DNA from: Anopheles merus
Taxonomy: Eukaryota; Arthropoda; Insecta; Diptera; Culicidae
Direction of reading: 5' to 3'
DNA length: 64,000 nucleotides
Assembly (NCBI RefSeq): GCF_017562075.2
Contig: NC_054084.1
Span: forward strand, 248,001 to 312,000
Part shown: positions 51,315-64,000 of the stretch, piece by piece
How positions within the stretch are numbered: position 1 is the first letter of the stretch
Layout: the number at the start of each line of letters is the position of its first letter
Position numbers and translations under genes: made by a program
The notes under the pieces: model-generated
Seen by the model: only the letters and a program-made list of their open reading frames with translations
What the model was told of the DNA's origin: nothing
Database searches by the model: none

Positions 51315-52479
51315 CAGTTCAAACGAAAACCCGGTAAAACCTTTGTACAACACTGAAACTTTTGCGCTTCACCCTGAGTGTATTGAATGCACGAAGTTGA
51401 ACGAAGTTAGAGAGAATATAGGATTAAAAGAAAAAAATGGCTTTAATTTAAGTAAATCGAAAAGAGAGAGAGAGAGAGCAGTTAAACTAAGAAAAGTAAT
51501 TCTTCAAAATAGCTAAGCCTAAATTAAATTTTAATCACTAAAACAGCTCACATGTAAGATTCACTTTATCCGTTTTCTTAACCCTCGAATAGTATACGAC
51601 GGACGATATAAAGATTTTCTGATTTTTTTTGTTGTGCAGTACTGAAACTGATCTGTCGCGACGGAGTCACACTCGGTGCCTCCGACGGAATTCGAAGTCA
51701 ACTGGTGGAAAAACACCGTTCAACTGATTTTTCTTGTCACATTTTCTTTTGATATATACTTTTCCCGACCGCACGCACACAAAGATACGCGCGTGTATTA
51801 CCTGAAACTGATAACGATGCCACCACCAATGAAGCTTTGGAAGTAACGCTTGTGAGAAAGGATATTTTCACTAGAAAAGCTTCACGCTGCAACAATAGAC
51901 CGGAAAGCTGCTTTGATGAGATGGTTGCTAATGCTGGGTTGTATTCGAGATAGAGGAAAGAAATTTGGTTATAAAAATAAAAGCATAAAGATCTTCAGAA
52001 GAAGCATCGATGTTTCGAAACATATTATTAATTTCTCGAAAAAGCTTTTCAGTCGTGTTGCTGTCAAATCAGCTGATTAGGAACACCCACTGTGCACGAT
52101 GTACGGCTGACGAGCCCTGCATCGACAGTCTCCGTTTTGACAGCACGGTTGTGACGACTTGTCATTTGCAGAAAATTAAATTTGTTGGCACTTATTTTGC
52201 CTGCTGTACAAAAAGTGAAGTCAATTACTACGGGATTAAGAACAAACAACATTTGCGTTTGCCTTGTTTGCTGCAGCAAGAAGAGCTGTTTGTTTACTGG
52301 CTGACCGCGTATGTAACGATGCATCTGCTTCCACGTCTCACCGTGTGAGAAAGAGAGACGTACGTAATAGGACGGAACCTGCTCGAAACAACAACATAGA
52401 TCCAGTGCTGCCGTGAAAGCTGCTGCAGTTGCTGCCCGTATTGTGCAAACTCCCCCCTTGTGCGCTTTTGCACGGCACG
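51315..52479. other. Divergent upstream region of the precursor gene and TBC1D23
   Basis: This 1.2 kb contains the precursor 5' UTR and its TATA/initiator promoter at 51721-51758, and the TBC1D23 promoter nearer 52480. No coding exon is seen. Confidence 0.6.
51721..51758 (-). promoter_or_regulatory. TATA plus initiator core promoter of the precursor gene
   Basis: On the minus strand TATATA (51753-51758) is followed at the canonical distance by TCAGTTG (51721-51727). The A at 51725 would be +1 and the first T of TATA is about 33 bp upstream. This pairing predicts a 5' UTR of roughly 410 nt before the start codon. Confidence 0.55.
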
Positions 52480-54901
52480 ATGGAGGACGGACTGTGGTAA
52501 GAAAACCTCTTCGGTCACGGTACACTGCCCTGCTTTCGTGAGGTGGTTGCTTTAGCCCCCTACCATTGTGATAAGGGAGTTGTGATAAGCGAACCCCTTG
52601 CGCAAGCTGACTCATTCTTTAGACGGGAGTCACCACGATGTCTTTACATTCTGTCACCTTTCCGATCATGTTCGTGTGTTTATTTCGTCATCATTTTTCT
52701 TTATGTCTCCCCGCGGCAGGTTGATCGAGCTTGAGTCAGCGCTACAGGATGATTGTACGGTGGACGACATTTACGCAATATGTCACGGAAAGACACTCCC
52801 CGAAGCGCTGCGCTTAGACGTGTGGCAGGTGTGCCTGGGGGTACGCAACAAACCGGACCAGCTGGCACAGTTCAACGAAATCTACGACCTTCCCTTCCAG
52901 GCACTGTTACGATCCGACTGTGAGGAGTTTGTCAGCAAGCTCGGTAATGAGGACGAGGATAAGGTGTCAGTGGTTTGTGATCTCGAATCGATCCTCACGT
53001 TTTACTGCAAAAACCGCAACCTTGTGTATGAGCCAAACAACGGATGGGTGGAGCTTATGCTGCCGTTGCTTTCTTTGAAGCTGATACGTTCAGATACGTA
53101 CAACCTGTTCGAAGCGATTCGTGATACGTACATTCCAAAGGGCTGCGGTAAAAATGGGACCGTATTCAACGTGTTCCGCCTGCTGCTGCTATATCACGAT
53201 CCGGAGCTATGTACCATCCTGGACACGAAGCGCATCACGCCCGATTGCTATGCGATGGGATGGTTCCAAACGCTGTTTGCTTCCACCTGTACACTGCCGG
53301 TCGTGCTATCCATGTGGGACCTGTACTTCCAGCAGTCCGATCCATTCCTCGTGTTCTTCCTCAGCTTGATTGTGTTGATTAACCAGCGCGATCAAATCCT
53401 TGCGATGAAAGCTTCTACCAAAGAAGAGCTCATCGGTTTTCTAGTCAATATGCCGTGCAACATCGAGGCGGACGATGTGCTCGACTTCTGTTCGCTTGCG
53501 CAGTATTACTCCGTGAAAACACCGGCCTCCTTTAAGCGGGACCTGCTGCAGGTGCTATTCGGTGCTCAGCGAGGCGGAAGCAGTAAGTCGGAAGGATCGG
53601 TCGTGTCGCAAGCCCTCTGCTTGCCGGTGTCGGTAAACGAACTCATAGAGAACGCGTCGATACAGAACCCACACCCGGAGGCGGTCCGGTTCTTCCTGGT
53701 TGACTGTCGGCCAGCGGAACAGTACAACTCGGGGCACCTGTCGACGGCCTTCCATCTAGACAGCAATCTAATGCTACAGGAACCGGAAGCGTTTCAGACG
53801 GCGGTGCAGGGATTGTTACGCTCGCAGCGAAACGCCATCGATGCCAACTCCAATGCGGGCGGCGAACATCTGTGCTTTCTGGGGTCGGGACGGCTGGAAG
53901 AGGACCAGTACACGCACATGGTGGTGGCGTCGTTTTTGCAGAAAAATACCAAATACGTCTCGCTGCTGACAGGTGGATACGAAGCAATACACGAGTACTT
54001 CGGCGAGGGCATGGTCGACAGTCTGGAGGATCACGATCCGCTTAAATGCTTGCTGTGTAATAAGGAGCAGCTACGGTATGGGGGAGGAAAGGCGATCGCA
54101 AACAACAACAACCCAAAAGCCCTCAACAGCGGTGCCAACAGTGCGAATAGCAGTGCAACGAACAGTCTCAAGCGAGGCAATCAACGCAGTGGCCATACGG
54201 CCAACAACAATGGCACTGCGGGTGACCGGAAATCGACCATCGATTTGTTCAGCAAACTGTCGCTTGCGATGAAAACCAAGTCGGCCGAGGTGAAGGAAAA
54301 GCTTATTGACTACATTTCCAACCCGAATGCGAACGAGCCTGGTTCTAGCCGGACGGGTAATGGTGGTGAGAAGCATGTGTCTCGGAATGATCGTAATGGG
54401 AAGCGATACCGAAACGTTCCACCGGTGTTCAGCATCGGGGAGGATCAAGAGGATGAGGATGAGCTGAATTCTGCCGCCAGTGAGTCATCGTTGGTGGTGC
54501 GGGGCGCTAAAACGAACTCTCAAAAACAATCAGATCCGACGGAAGAGATCGTTTCTATACAGAGCTTTTTGAAGGGGCCGGATGTGATACGATACTTCAA
54601 GTGCCAAGAGGTACACCTGAATGGATACATGTACGACAGCTACCTGCTTGTAACGGCCAAGCATATGATAGTGCTGCGTGAGCTGGAAACACGACGGGAT
54701 CGGGCGCGAATCATCGTACGTCGGCAACTCCAGAGCATTGTAAAAATTACGGCCAAAAAGCGACATCGAGACCTGATCACGTTCAAGTACGGCTACCCGG
54801 AGGAGGAGAACCTGGTCATTACGGATATGGATCGGTTTCTGATACCGAACGCGAGCGAAGTGACTGATCTGATCTCGCGGCACATTGTCAAGCAGACGTG
54901 A
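52480..54901 (+). CDS. TBC1D23: TBC1 domain family member 23
   Basis: Two exons, 52480-52496 (MEDGLW start) and 52720-54901, give 732 residues, close to the animal homologues. A TBC fold comes first (ALRLDVWQVCLGVRNK through ILTFYCKNRNLVYEPN to LFASTCTLPVVLSMWDLYFQ); the usual catalytic Arg and Gln fingers are absent, so it is not an active Rab GAP. A rhodanese-like domain follows (FFLVDCRPAEQYNSGHLSTA, GGEHLCFLGSGR), lacking the catalytic Cys loop. After an Asn/Ser-rich linker a PH-like C-terminal domain ends IPNASEVTDLISRHIVKQ. The protein bridges golgin-captured endosomal vesicles to the WASH complex at the trans-Golgi. The start is fixed by exon 1, since the exon 2 frame runs open into the intron. 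Confidence 0.95.
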
Positions 54902-57712
54902 ACCGTCGAGGCAACGCAGTGAGGGCTTCTAGTCCGTCCTTATAGCATTGTCCCTTATACCCCGCGCGCTAAGTTTAGAGCGTTTCGATTTTGTTACCAC
55001 CACATCCGGCAGCCATCATCATCTCAGTGCTTATCAGCAGTCAAGAAGTAATGTAGTATCTTTTTCGTATGATTATCGTTGTTATTTTCGTTGATTTTTT
55101 GAAAATTTGGTTTTTATTTTAATCGTTACCTGCGATCGTTTTTATGTCTGTTTAGTTAGCTGAGACTATTTTCATCATGCATTAGGCTAAAAGTCCATCG
55201 TCGTTAATATCGTGCGCCCCAATCTATGTCCGATACTTATCTTCGTCGTGTAGGGAAAATCACACACACGCACTCGTAGCATTTTGTATAGCTGCACACA
55301 CACATATTGTAGCACGATTAGAAATGTTGCTGAACATATTGTGTCGATTGTCGATAAACAGAAAACTGATTCCTTGCGACCTTCACCCTGAAGATGAATA
55401 TATATAAGCAAAGTGAACTGAATCTGAGATTTCCATTTGATTCCCTTCAGTAGAGTGAGACGTTGTGACACGCGAAGAACATGCGAAGAAGCTTGTGTAT
55501 AGAAATACAAAACCAATCTTCACCCAGAGTTTATCCTTCCCAAGGTAGGCATTAAGCAGTGGGTGTTGTTACTTAAGATTTTAAAGTCCAAATGTAAATA
55601 TAAGAATTCTTTCTATCAGTACCATTCATCCGAAAGATACCGATGTAACCGTATGATTTAGTGAATTGTTAATGGGATCAACCCATGCTTTTGCCTTAGG
55701 ATTCATTACTACGTTTCCAATAAGAATATTGATGTAATATTTGCTTGGCTAAAACGTTCAATTTGAAAACATGCATCGAAAAATGCTTTTCTTCACAGTC
55801 AACGTGATGACCGACAGAAGCGCACACCGTGCGCGCAACAGAAATGTCACAATACTGCTGAAAAACAAAAAAAATCGAGGGAAAACTTGTATGTGTGTTC
55901 TCTTCGCCTTTTCGCTGCGCCCGCTCGCTTTCGGCAAGCAAACTAGGCTTATCGGGCCAAAAACTGACACCCTTTCAGCTGCGATATGCATGCACTTGGA
56001 ATACACATATCTACGAGTTTGCATTACGTGTGGAAAATTAGTGTGATAAAAATTTAAACAAGGGAAAACCGTTGGGAGCGAACTTTCTCAGTGAAAGTGG
56101 CGAGCGTATGCCTGTGTGTTGGTTGGCCTCTCGGTGGCTTATAAGTGGAGCGCACTCGCTGCTGTGAACTATTTTCGTTTTCTCCTAGTTTTCTCTGATG
56201 CATTTTAACCGTCAGATGCAATTCTCGGTGTCCGTATCAGTTCATTGAAAAATCAATAAAATCATCATATACACACATACGCTGCACATGCTGGACGGGG
56301 TGCATTGGGCGATGCTGACGAAGGAATAGCAAAAAACAGCAAGAAACAAGGAGTTTGTTTTCTTTGCATGAGGTGATAATCGTGATAACAAACAAGCAGG
56401 GGCACGAACATCTCTCCGCCCTGCGCGCCTGGATATTTTCCCAAACCATCGAACCGCAGCGGCCAGCTGAACAGGTGAGCCCCTTTTTATCTTGTTGCCA
56501 CGCTTAATTCCGCTCTGTTATTATTCTGCGCGACCTTTATTTTTTGCTCTTTGGTTCAACCCTCCCACCTCAATTCATTTCGCTCACAGTGTCTAGGATT
56601 GAAAGCGGCTGGGGTTTTGCTATCACCGACTCGGGTACCGAATAATTTGTCCACAGCGACACACAAACACGTCCGAGTTAACTCGAGTTAACAACAACAC
56701 GGGCGGCAGTAGGGACACGATTTCAGCAGTTTAGCTGTGTCAGTCTATTTGAACAGTGATTATTTGCCGACCCAGCAGCTGTTGCGAGCCGTTTTTATGC
56801 GGGTAATGCTATCGGCGGCGATGAGACTTTCGCAAAGAAGGAAGCTTTACCACTTTATGGAATAATAAGGTGTGAGTAAATTTAGAGCGACAAGGAAATG
56901 AATTTCTCGTGCTGGTATTTTCGGTACATTTCTTTTGAAGGATCTGTTCCTGGAACGCTTTGTGCGCACGTTTCCGTATGACAGAATTAGATCTTTTTGC
57001 AAATGGAAATTTATGTGCTGCTTATCTGGGGGCATCATAAGCTCCATTTTGCACCTTGAACGGGAAACTATTTTCGTCAAAGACGTACTTTGGCCGGTAA
57101 AAAGCAACCCATTAGACAATTTATTTGGCATGCACGTGTACGCACCGGTTTTGTTTAATCTTTCCTTTAGAGCTGCTAGATACCTGATTTATAGCGAACA
57201 CGTTTGTTGATTTTGTTGTTGTTGCTACCCATCGCCAGGTCCACATCACATTGACCGATAAGAGTCGCATGGTGTAGCGCACCCCAACACACCGCCGCCA
57301 CGTGGGTACGTCGTGTTTTAGCTTTTAGAAGTAACGCTCAGAATGGAATTAATGTAGTAATTCATACTTTTTCTTCGGGTTGGTTGTTTTTAAACAACAG
57401 CCTTGGACCGTTACATCCTTCGTAAGCCAGCCCGGTCACATGCTCTTACCTGATTTGAATAGATCACCTTTCCTGACATGTATCCATCGGCCGTGTTAAG
57501 TAATGATATGCGTGTGCGTAAGTTGCTAGACCTCACTGGTCGGCCAAACCGGGAACAGAAGGGATTTCTTTGTGTCTCCGGGGTCGGCAGAAAGTCCCGC
57601 TCTATGGCTGTACCCGTTGACAGCTAATTAACCACTCTGAATAATCATGATGCGCTTTTGCTTCCCTTAACTGGTCTTTATTCGGTCTAATGAAATTGTT
57701 TTGTTGTTTTAG
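54902..57712. other. TBC1D23 3' flank and 5' flank of the next gene
   Basis: This 2.8 kb has no supported coding exon. A TTATAAG at about 56139 and a GTGAGC donor-like site at 56476 after CCAGCTGAACAG suggest an untranslated first exon of the plus-strand gene that starts at 57889. That is inference. Confidence 0.45.
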
Positions 57713-58156
57713 GTCAAACCACACCTCCTCACAGACAGGTCAAACTACACCACCACCGACAGAAAAGTCGGGATCGTCCACAGGCATCGTTCATCGAAGC
57801 GTACCATTCGAGCGTCAAAGCTAGAAGAAGCAAAACGAACGATTCCGTATCCTTCGTAACGTAGTGAGTGTGTAAAGGCTTTGCTACAATGAAACCGTAT
57901 GATAATGGCACCTTTGCTTCCCGACACATTGTGTCCGAATGGGAGGACAACGTGGTGTTCGATGCGGACGATCCCGACTTTTCTGTCGGTGGTGGTGGCG
58001 TTGGTCCACCAACTGCGAATATGCTGATGCGCTCAACGGCCGGATCGCAACAGATTGTGCGGCAACTGGCAGCCTCGAATCTAACTCGCTCAGTTACGAC
58101 CTACTACGGGCTAAACTCGACCTCGGTTGTGTCGAATTTAAACCAGCTAATGAAGG
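57713..58156 (+). CDS. First coding exon of an unrecognised gene (coding part 57889-58156)
   Basis: An acceptor (GTTGTTTTAG) ends at 57712. The ATG at 57889 (CACAAT-type context, CTACAATG) opens 89 codons, and a GTAAGTG donor follows at 58157. The peptide starts MKPYDNGTFASRHIVSEWED, has an acidic stretch (FDADDPDFS), a Gly run, and ends VSNLNQLMKG. It has no signal peptide and no domain that I recognise; two N-linked-type sequons occur but their use is unknown. A good acceptor at 58304 would add 15 residues and a stop at 58351 (VSQYYLKPIDRCEML); alternatively the next exon lies beyond the window. Codon pattern and splice sites make the exon credible. Confidence 0.6.
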
Positions 58157-58351
58157 GTAAGTGATCCAAATATTTGGATTAATTTAAATTGATAAAAAAA
58201 CCGCTACACGCATAAATGAAGAGGAAGCAAACAGTCAGTCGTCAACATGTCTAAGTAAAAACGTATGGCGCTGTGCTAATTTTGTTTCCGTTTACTATTT
58301 CCAGTATCCCAGTACTATTTAAAGCCTATTGATCGGTGTGAAATGTTGTAG

Positions 58352-61300
58352 ATTGGTATCGAGCGACATATTTATGCAATTATTTAGCATACGCTTTATC
58401 CATAATCGCCCTGCCGCTTCATTGACGGTACTGGCGGGGATCAAGCGTTTCGTGTCGTGGTGTACATTCATCTTCCGGTAAACAGGCACTACTGTGACGC
58501 TAGCAATCAAATGACGTACTATCCCGCATTAATTATCCACTGCCCCAGTTCCTGCAAGATGCAACACTATTGACAGTTTACACGACGACGGGCTCCTGGC
58601 CGCACACAAACTCTGGAGTAAACAAGCTTTTTTGCAGTGAAGCTATGGCTAACATCCTTCCTTGAACGCGGAGATACGTGACACACGGCAATACCCTTAG
58701 CTGGTGTAGTAAGCTAAGCGAGCTATATTTCTCTCTTGTGCACCATTTCTTTTCTCGGTCGATTATGGTATGCTTTATGTGTTCACTTGCGCTCTGGCGT
58801 ACGGTGACGCTTCAGCTCGGCGGTCCTGCTGATGCAGTATTGATCGTATCCATTCTCTTGATGTTCCTAATCGGGCCTGTCAACAGAAATAAGGAACTTG
58901 TTTTTGACGATTTGCACGGCTCTGTGTGCCGTTTTTTCGCTCCTATCTCTTGGGAGTGAAAATAGAGAAGAAAAAAACATATTGCGGTAATAATCTGCTT
59001 TACAAACACCAATCGTCCGATCGGCAGTAAGCGTGTAGACGCTTGTTTTGCTCTCAGCTTCTTTGAGAATGTTTGCAATAGGGTGAGGGGTTCAAGACAG
59101 ATCAAGGCCTTAATCGACCTCATCGGATCGGAGATATTAATTATTAGTTATTGAGGAGAGAATAACATATTTATGTAATTTTTACATACAATCTTTTAAG
59201 TAACTTTTTTGCTCCTGCACTCATTTAAAAAGAAAAAGAAAAAGTGGTAGAAATTGCACGCCTCCACGCCTGTGTTCGGGCAGGACAGTGGGATGACATG
59301 GTGCAAACGTAATCTAATCGTCAGGAGAACCGAACTGAGGTTCGAGGCCGTGTCGAGAGATAGCCCTCGCTCATGATCGCAAGAAGTGATGCGAAAAGGT
59401 GATTGGGACGACGGACCTTCTCACTGTGGTTTGTGTTTGTTTGTATACACTCGCTTCAATTGATTCGCTCGGGATTGATAGCTCTCGGCAACGGGCGGAA
59501 TGGAACGAGCCTCTTTCCTGATTATGAAGACGAAACACAGCATGTGCGTGCACATCCTTCCCTTGGTCTTCTCCAGCCCCATCACTTAGGACAAAGTGCT
59601 CATGTGTGTTCGACGTGTTTTTTTTTGTTTGCAAAAAAGGAGAGGAAAGGTTTCTCGATCCTTAAATACACTTCACTGTCCAGGTACCACCTCGTGGTGT
59701 CTCCTAAAATAAGTATTTTTTCCTTACTTACTGCATCCACGCACAATCCACCCCACTGCACCATCCTACTTCCCAGATGTGCCAGAGCTTTACCGTCGAT
59801 GTTGATGTTGTTATTGCGCTTTTTCATCTCAATTTCCATCGCTCCGGCTCTCTCGCTCTTCGTCGTCATTGGCTGATGAAATAGGGGTGCGCGCGAGACT
59901 TTGCACAAGCAATGACGTCTTTCGGGCGATATGATCTGTTTACGAATCTCGTCTGTACCTAACCTACGCAAGCAACGGGGGGAGTAGTACTTTGGGGGTA
60001 CAATTGTCCAGGGTGCTTGGCTGTTTTCCTAATCGATGTTCCTTTTCCACCTTCAATATGCTATGGAACAGATAGACAAGAATGGGTTTGATGGAACGGT
60101 GGCGTTGAGTTACTTCCGTTTTGTCCAAAGATAAGATGTTGGATCTCAAAATGAATCGTGATATTACGGTTGTCGCATGATGGCGGATGACGCATTGCTC
60201 GAGGTCTCGTGCTGCTTGGGGGTATGTAGGTTATAGGGTAAGTTGGAAAGGAAATTATCACTTTATCGGTTATCAGGTATTGATTAAAATTGTACAGTTC
60301 CGTTTCTCCTGAATAAAACAAATACAGCCTGTTCCGAAGAACTATTTACGATGTTGGCTAGACGTTTATTATACACCTAATAGCTGTATTATACGCATCC
60401 AAATTTTCGGTTATTTTGGCAAGCTGAAACGGATGTTTGTTATAAGAATAACATGTTTTTCATTGCCGCACGACCATCGTCCCAATATGCGCATTGTTGA
60501 TGCTAACAAACTTTAAATCCGTTTTGGCCAATTCTGTTGGAAAGCAAATTAAAAGATAAGGCTTGAGCGACGGTTTTACTTACCATACTGCGTTAAATTA
60601 TATTTGTAAACCAAAAATGATCATCGGGAACAATCAGAGAGCACCGAACAGCAGCACGAGTTGCAATAATTGTGGAGATACCAAAGTGAGTTAATTCACA
60701 CTTTTAACCATTCCCAATAACAAACGACTAATGAAACGGAAAATCACGTTTAATTAACATAGCCGTTGCGACCAAACCCCCCCCCCTATTGTCTACGTGG
60801 TTTTTGATCGTTTTGAAGTTTGATCATGAACTGCTGCTGCTTAGTTCAGTATTTGATTTACCGTTGATAGAAATTAGCATACAGTGGGATTTCTTTGTGG
60901 GGTTTTGCCACGTTAGTGGGGACAGCCAAGCAAAACCCGTTTCGGTAGCGTTCAAATTCTTGATCCACGAATCAACCGCCCATCTGGCTGGCGATGATGG
61001 AACGGGCGATAGCATGACAAAATTCCCATAACTAACAATGCCATCCATCGTCACGTGACCAGCCAGGGGATGGAACTACTAGCGGGTTTTGAAATGGTGT
61101 CTCTTCCTCCCTCCTCGAGGCTAGATCCCCGAAGAGTCTAGAAGAGCGTTGTCTGGACAGGTTTGTTACAGTACAAGTACGCAGTCGCGAGTTGCTCTGG
61201 AGTCAGTTGATGACAGTGACTCAAGCCCCGCGGGATAGAATGCGGAAGGAACTGCACCTTGGAAAATATGCGTTGATGTGACCTTGTCCAAATACCCACC

Positions 61301-64000
61301 AATTGGTTCAACACTCAATTTCGTCGTAAGCGACATTTGATGTCTTGTGGTGGCATGCGCGCGCGCATTTGATAGACGGTGATGATGACCGTCTCCGGAT
61401 GTTTGTGGTCGGGAAATTCCTTCCCATCACCACCACCACCATCACCTCTTCTTATCACGATCATTGTACTGTGCGTGCCCGGGAAAGACCTTCCGTAGTG
61501 GTCAAAGTTTTTTGTGCGATGTAAACAAGAGGCATCATTGCACAAGTGGCGACGCCACCGCCCGTGATGCGGCATGGACCGGTTCTAACCAGTTCGATTA
61601 CCGGTTCGGATTTGCCAACCCAAGCAGGCGGACTCTAATATAAAGTTTATGCGGTTTTGATGATTCAGATTTGGACCGTCTCGGCTCGTTGTTTTCGTTT
61701 TGCATTCATCTCACAACATGTGATCATAATAGCCGAAATTTTTGGTTATGTTTACTTGGTCTGGGGTTTTCCATACCTAACAAAAAGTGAATAAAGCTTT
61801 CGTACAGCATCCTTTTGGATCGGCGTTGACGCTAGTGACGTCAATTTACATTAAAAAAATTGCGCGTCGTTTATTTGGGGTGGGTTCAACCTTCGACCCG
61901 GTCAATCTACAGGTGACGTCGCATGCGTAAATATGCGGTCGTGTCCCCTCTAGCTTGAATGCCCGTGGTGTAGGATTGGATTGTGAGCGTCCACCGGACT
62001 ATCTACCACAAAGCTGTCCGTACGCATTGCAACTAGTAGTAGCCGGGGGTGGCGAAGGTTAGGGGGTGATGTGTGCATTGACAAATTTTGGAGCCGGTGG
62101 CAATGTAATGACTGCTTTTGTATGCAAAACGGGTCATCGAGCAATGGAAACGTTCCGTCCTTGGGTGGCGGATGGTGGGAGTGCGGTTCTCGGCACTTGT
62201 TTCGTGATTCCTAAACACTGGAGGTGGGGTGGTGGAGGAGGTTGCGTTGAAAAACAAACCACGATGCGATAATATCAATACACATTAGTTGAATTGATTT
62301 TTGCTTGTAATCGACAAGAGGTCGGTCTCGTGTGAGGTTTGTTTACGCTCTTGCCGGAACGTGTTTTGTAACGGCCGGAAATTCTTGAGACCCATAATTT
62401 CCCGGGGATTTTTGTCGTTCTGTTTCTAAACGACGCAAACAACGTCTAAGTATCATTATCGCCGAACAAGATGTTTTACGAAGCATTTAAATGGGTCTGA
62501 ATCGCACTAGTACTAGCAGGAGGGATCATTTGAATGATTTTGATCTCAAACCTTCGTTAGTTTATTTATCTGAGTCTCCGTTTGTAGGTTAAAGCATCAG
62601 ATGAAGATCCCAGATGACTCATATAATCTCACTTACACTATTTACGAGATAAATCCTGCCTATCACTGTCGTTGTGTACATACTGGTGACCAATCTCAGG
62701 GTGTCGGATGATTATATGGTCGTTGTAATGTCACTGCGAAGAATTAGCACCATCTAACACATCCCGCTAAAGATGGGTACTACGTCCGTTCCTAGAAATA
62801 TACAAGTAATATACAAGTAAAGCGTGTCTCTTGATAAATGTTACGAAACTCGTAACGTTGTGTTGTGTTTGTTTTGTTAAATTTAAATGAATGCTCCATC
62901 TTATGATGTTTAGGGTTCATGGTTACGGTTACTTGAATGTAAATCTTTCTTCTATTTATTTGTTTAATAGATGAAACTTCTATTTTGATTCTAATCCGCT
63001 AAATTGCAAAACAATCTCACAAGTAAACAGGCTAGTGTAACAAATTGTTTGCAAACAATCTCGGCATAATGCCGCCACCGGGATTCGCTTCTTCGTAACC
63101 AACAACTGACAACTGGGATGGTAGCAGCAACAGCAATGCCACGGGATGGTCGGTTGCCATTGCATCAGCAAACTGCCTGATGCACTTGCTTGCACCGGCA
63201 TTCGCGTGATGATGATGATGATGATTATATGAGCAATGGCCGTGTTTGACGCCTTACCCGCTCGAACTGGGATGAACCTTTCGAGCATGGAGCAGACGAG
63301 AGCTTAGCGATAGAGATGCAACTCTGCTTGTCACGAGCACAAATACACGGATGGTAGGGACGCTAAACAAGTATCCTTGCTGGAAGTGAACGGAATAGTG
63401 TATGGTAGGATGGTATGGGTGAAAGACAAAAACTAGATGCATAGTTTTCATAACCACAAAACCTAGATGCACGACAAGTGCCAGCTACACCCGGTACGGC
63501 CTGATACTCTTAGAACTTCAACATGGCCCGGCCCTTGTTCTGCGAAATTGTTTTTAAAAAAGTTAATTTTTTCCTTCTTCTATTCTCATTTCGTTTTCTG
63601 CTCCTTTTAGTTCTATCAACTGCCGATGTGTTGCCGAATTACGGGAGAGAAAAGCGTGTAGGTGCTATGCGAAAAATAACTGCCAAACACACAAACTGTC
63701 CAATGTGATGGAGGTGTGAAGCTTAGCGAGATTGGGGGGGGGGGGGGGGATTGGACATACATTTTGGCATCCAACAAGGTAGGGTTGTGTATACAACCAG
63801 AGAGGGGGTGGCTGTGGCGGAATTGTGATAAATGAATTTTCGTGTGTGCCTAGCAACGGTGTGTGATTCGGTAACGTGTTGTGTGTGTGATTGTGTTTTT
63901 TTTTCAAATTCATACTCAAATGTTGACACTGTTTAACACACATACATAAACACATACACTAGTGGGAATCAAATGTCGGCCAATTTCCACCAACCACATG
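58352..64000. other. 5.6 kb with no confirmed gene; probable long first intron
   Basis: Open frames are short and overlap on both strands. It carries a homopolymer G run at 63734-63749, a poly-C run near 60778, a (GAT)n stretch near 63208-63225 and moderately GC-rich patches near 61.0-61.6 kb. If the gene at 57889 continues to the right, this is its intron. Confidence 0.5.
63734..63749 (+). repeat. Homopolymer G(16)
   Basis: Sixteen consecutive G bases. Such runs are sequencing-prone and can form quadruplex DNA. Confidence 0.9.

Noticed and set aside
52598..52719. Upstream in-frame extension of the TBC1D23 open frame
   Set aside because: It is intron sequence. The exon at 52480-52496 supplies MEDGLW, matching the family N-terminus, and the CGGCAG acceptor ends at 52719.
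63523..63708. Short frame with a hydrophobic N-terminus that resembles a signal peptide
   Set aside because: The hydrophobic run comes from a T/C-rich stretch of the splice-acceptor type, and the frame has no homology, mature domain or poly(A) signal nearby.

Overview
This window looks like nuclear DNA from a mosquito, most likely Anopheles. It has short GT-AG introns in housekeeping genes, very long introns elsewhere, insect TATA and TCA-type initiators, abundant microsatellites, and one SINE200-like tRNA-derived element. The gene content (ebi/TBL1, RpLP1, RNASEH2A, UFL1, TBC1D23 and an SLC16-type transporter) is typically insect. Nothing bacterial, viral or CRISPR-like was seen.

Layout. 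1-8 kb is a dense block of housekeeping genes: the 5' two-thirds of ebi (minus strand, running off the left edge), RpLP1 (plus), RNASEH2A (minus) and UFL1 (plus), with ebi/RpLP1 and RNASEH2A/UFL1 in head-to-head pairs. 8-12.5 kb is mostly non-coding, with a SINE and two candidate core promoters. 12.55-19.5 kb is a three-exon monocarboxylate-type (SLC16) transporter with a 5.2 kb first intron. 19.5-23.7 kb is its 3' flank, with long GT and GA tracts.

23.76-51.31 kb (minus) is one 27.6 kb gene that I assembled from five exons with fully matching splice phases. It encodes a 376-residue secreted precursor with several multibasic (KR, RKKR, KKKR) cleavage sites, so it is probably a neuropeptide or prohormone precursor. 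Its third intron (10.3 kb) carries a perfect 223-bp (AC)n tract. Its first intron (15.3 kb) holds a nested cluster of six intact paralogous genes for small secreted proteins, two on the minus strand and four on the plus strand. All six share a strict four-cysteine scaffold: C1-C2 is always 22 residues and C3-C4 always 23. They also share AGVSY..C and VFRGENVF-type motifs. Five of the six have a TATA box and all six have an AATAAA signal, so they look like independent transcription units. This cluster is the most interesting object in the window.

52.48-54.90 kb is TBC1D23 (plus), divergent from the precursor gene. 57.71-58.16 kb is the first coding exon of an unrecognised plus-strand gene that probably continues beyond the window. 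The last 5.6 kb shows no convincing coding exon.

How the genes relate: the housekeeping genes act in ribosome function and its quality control (RpLP1, UFL1), RNA:DNA hybrid removal (RNASEH2A), transcriptional co-repression (ebi) and endosome-to-Golgi traffic (TBC1D23). They share no pathway that the sequence shows. The secreted-protein cluster and its host precursor gene are linked by nesting; a functional link is not shown.
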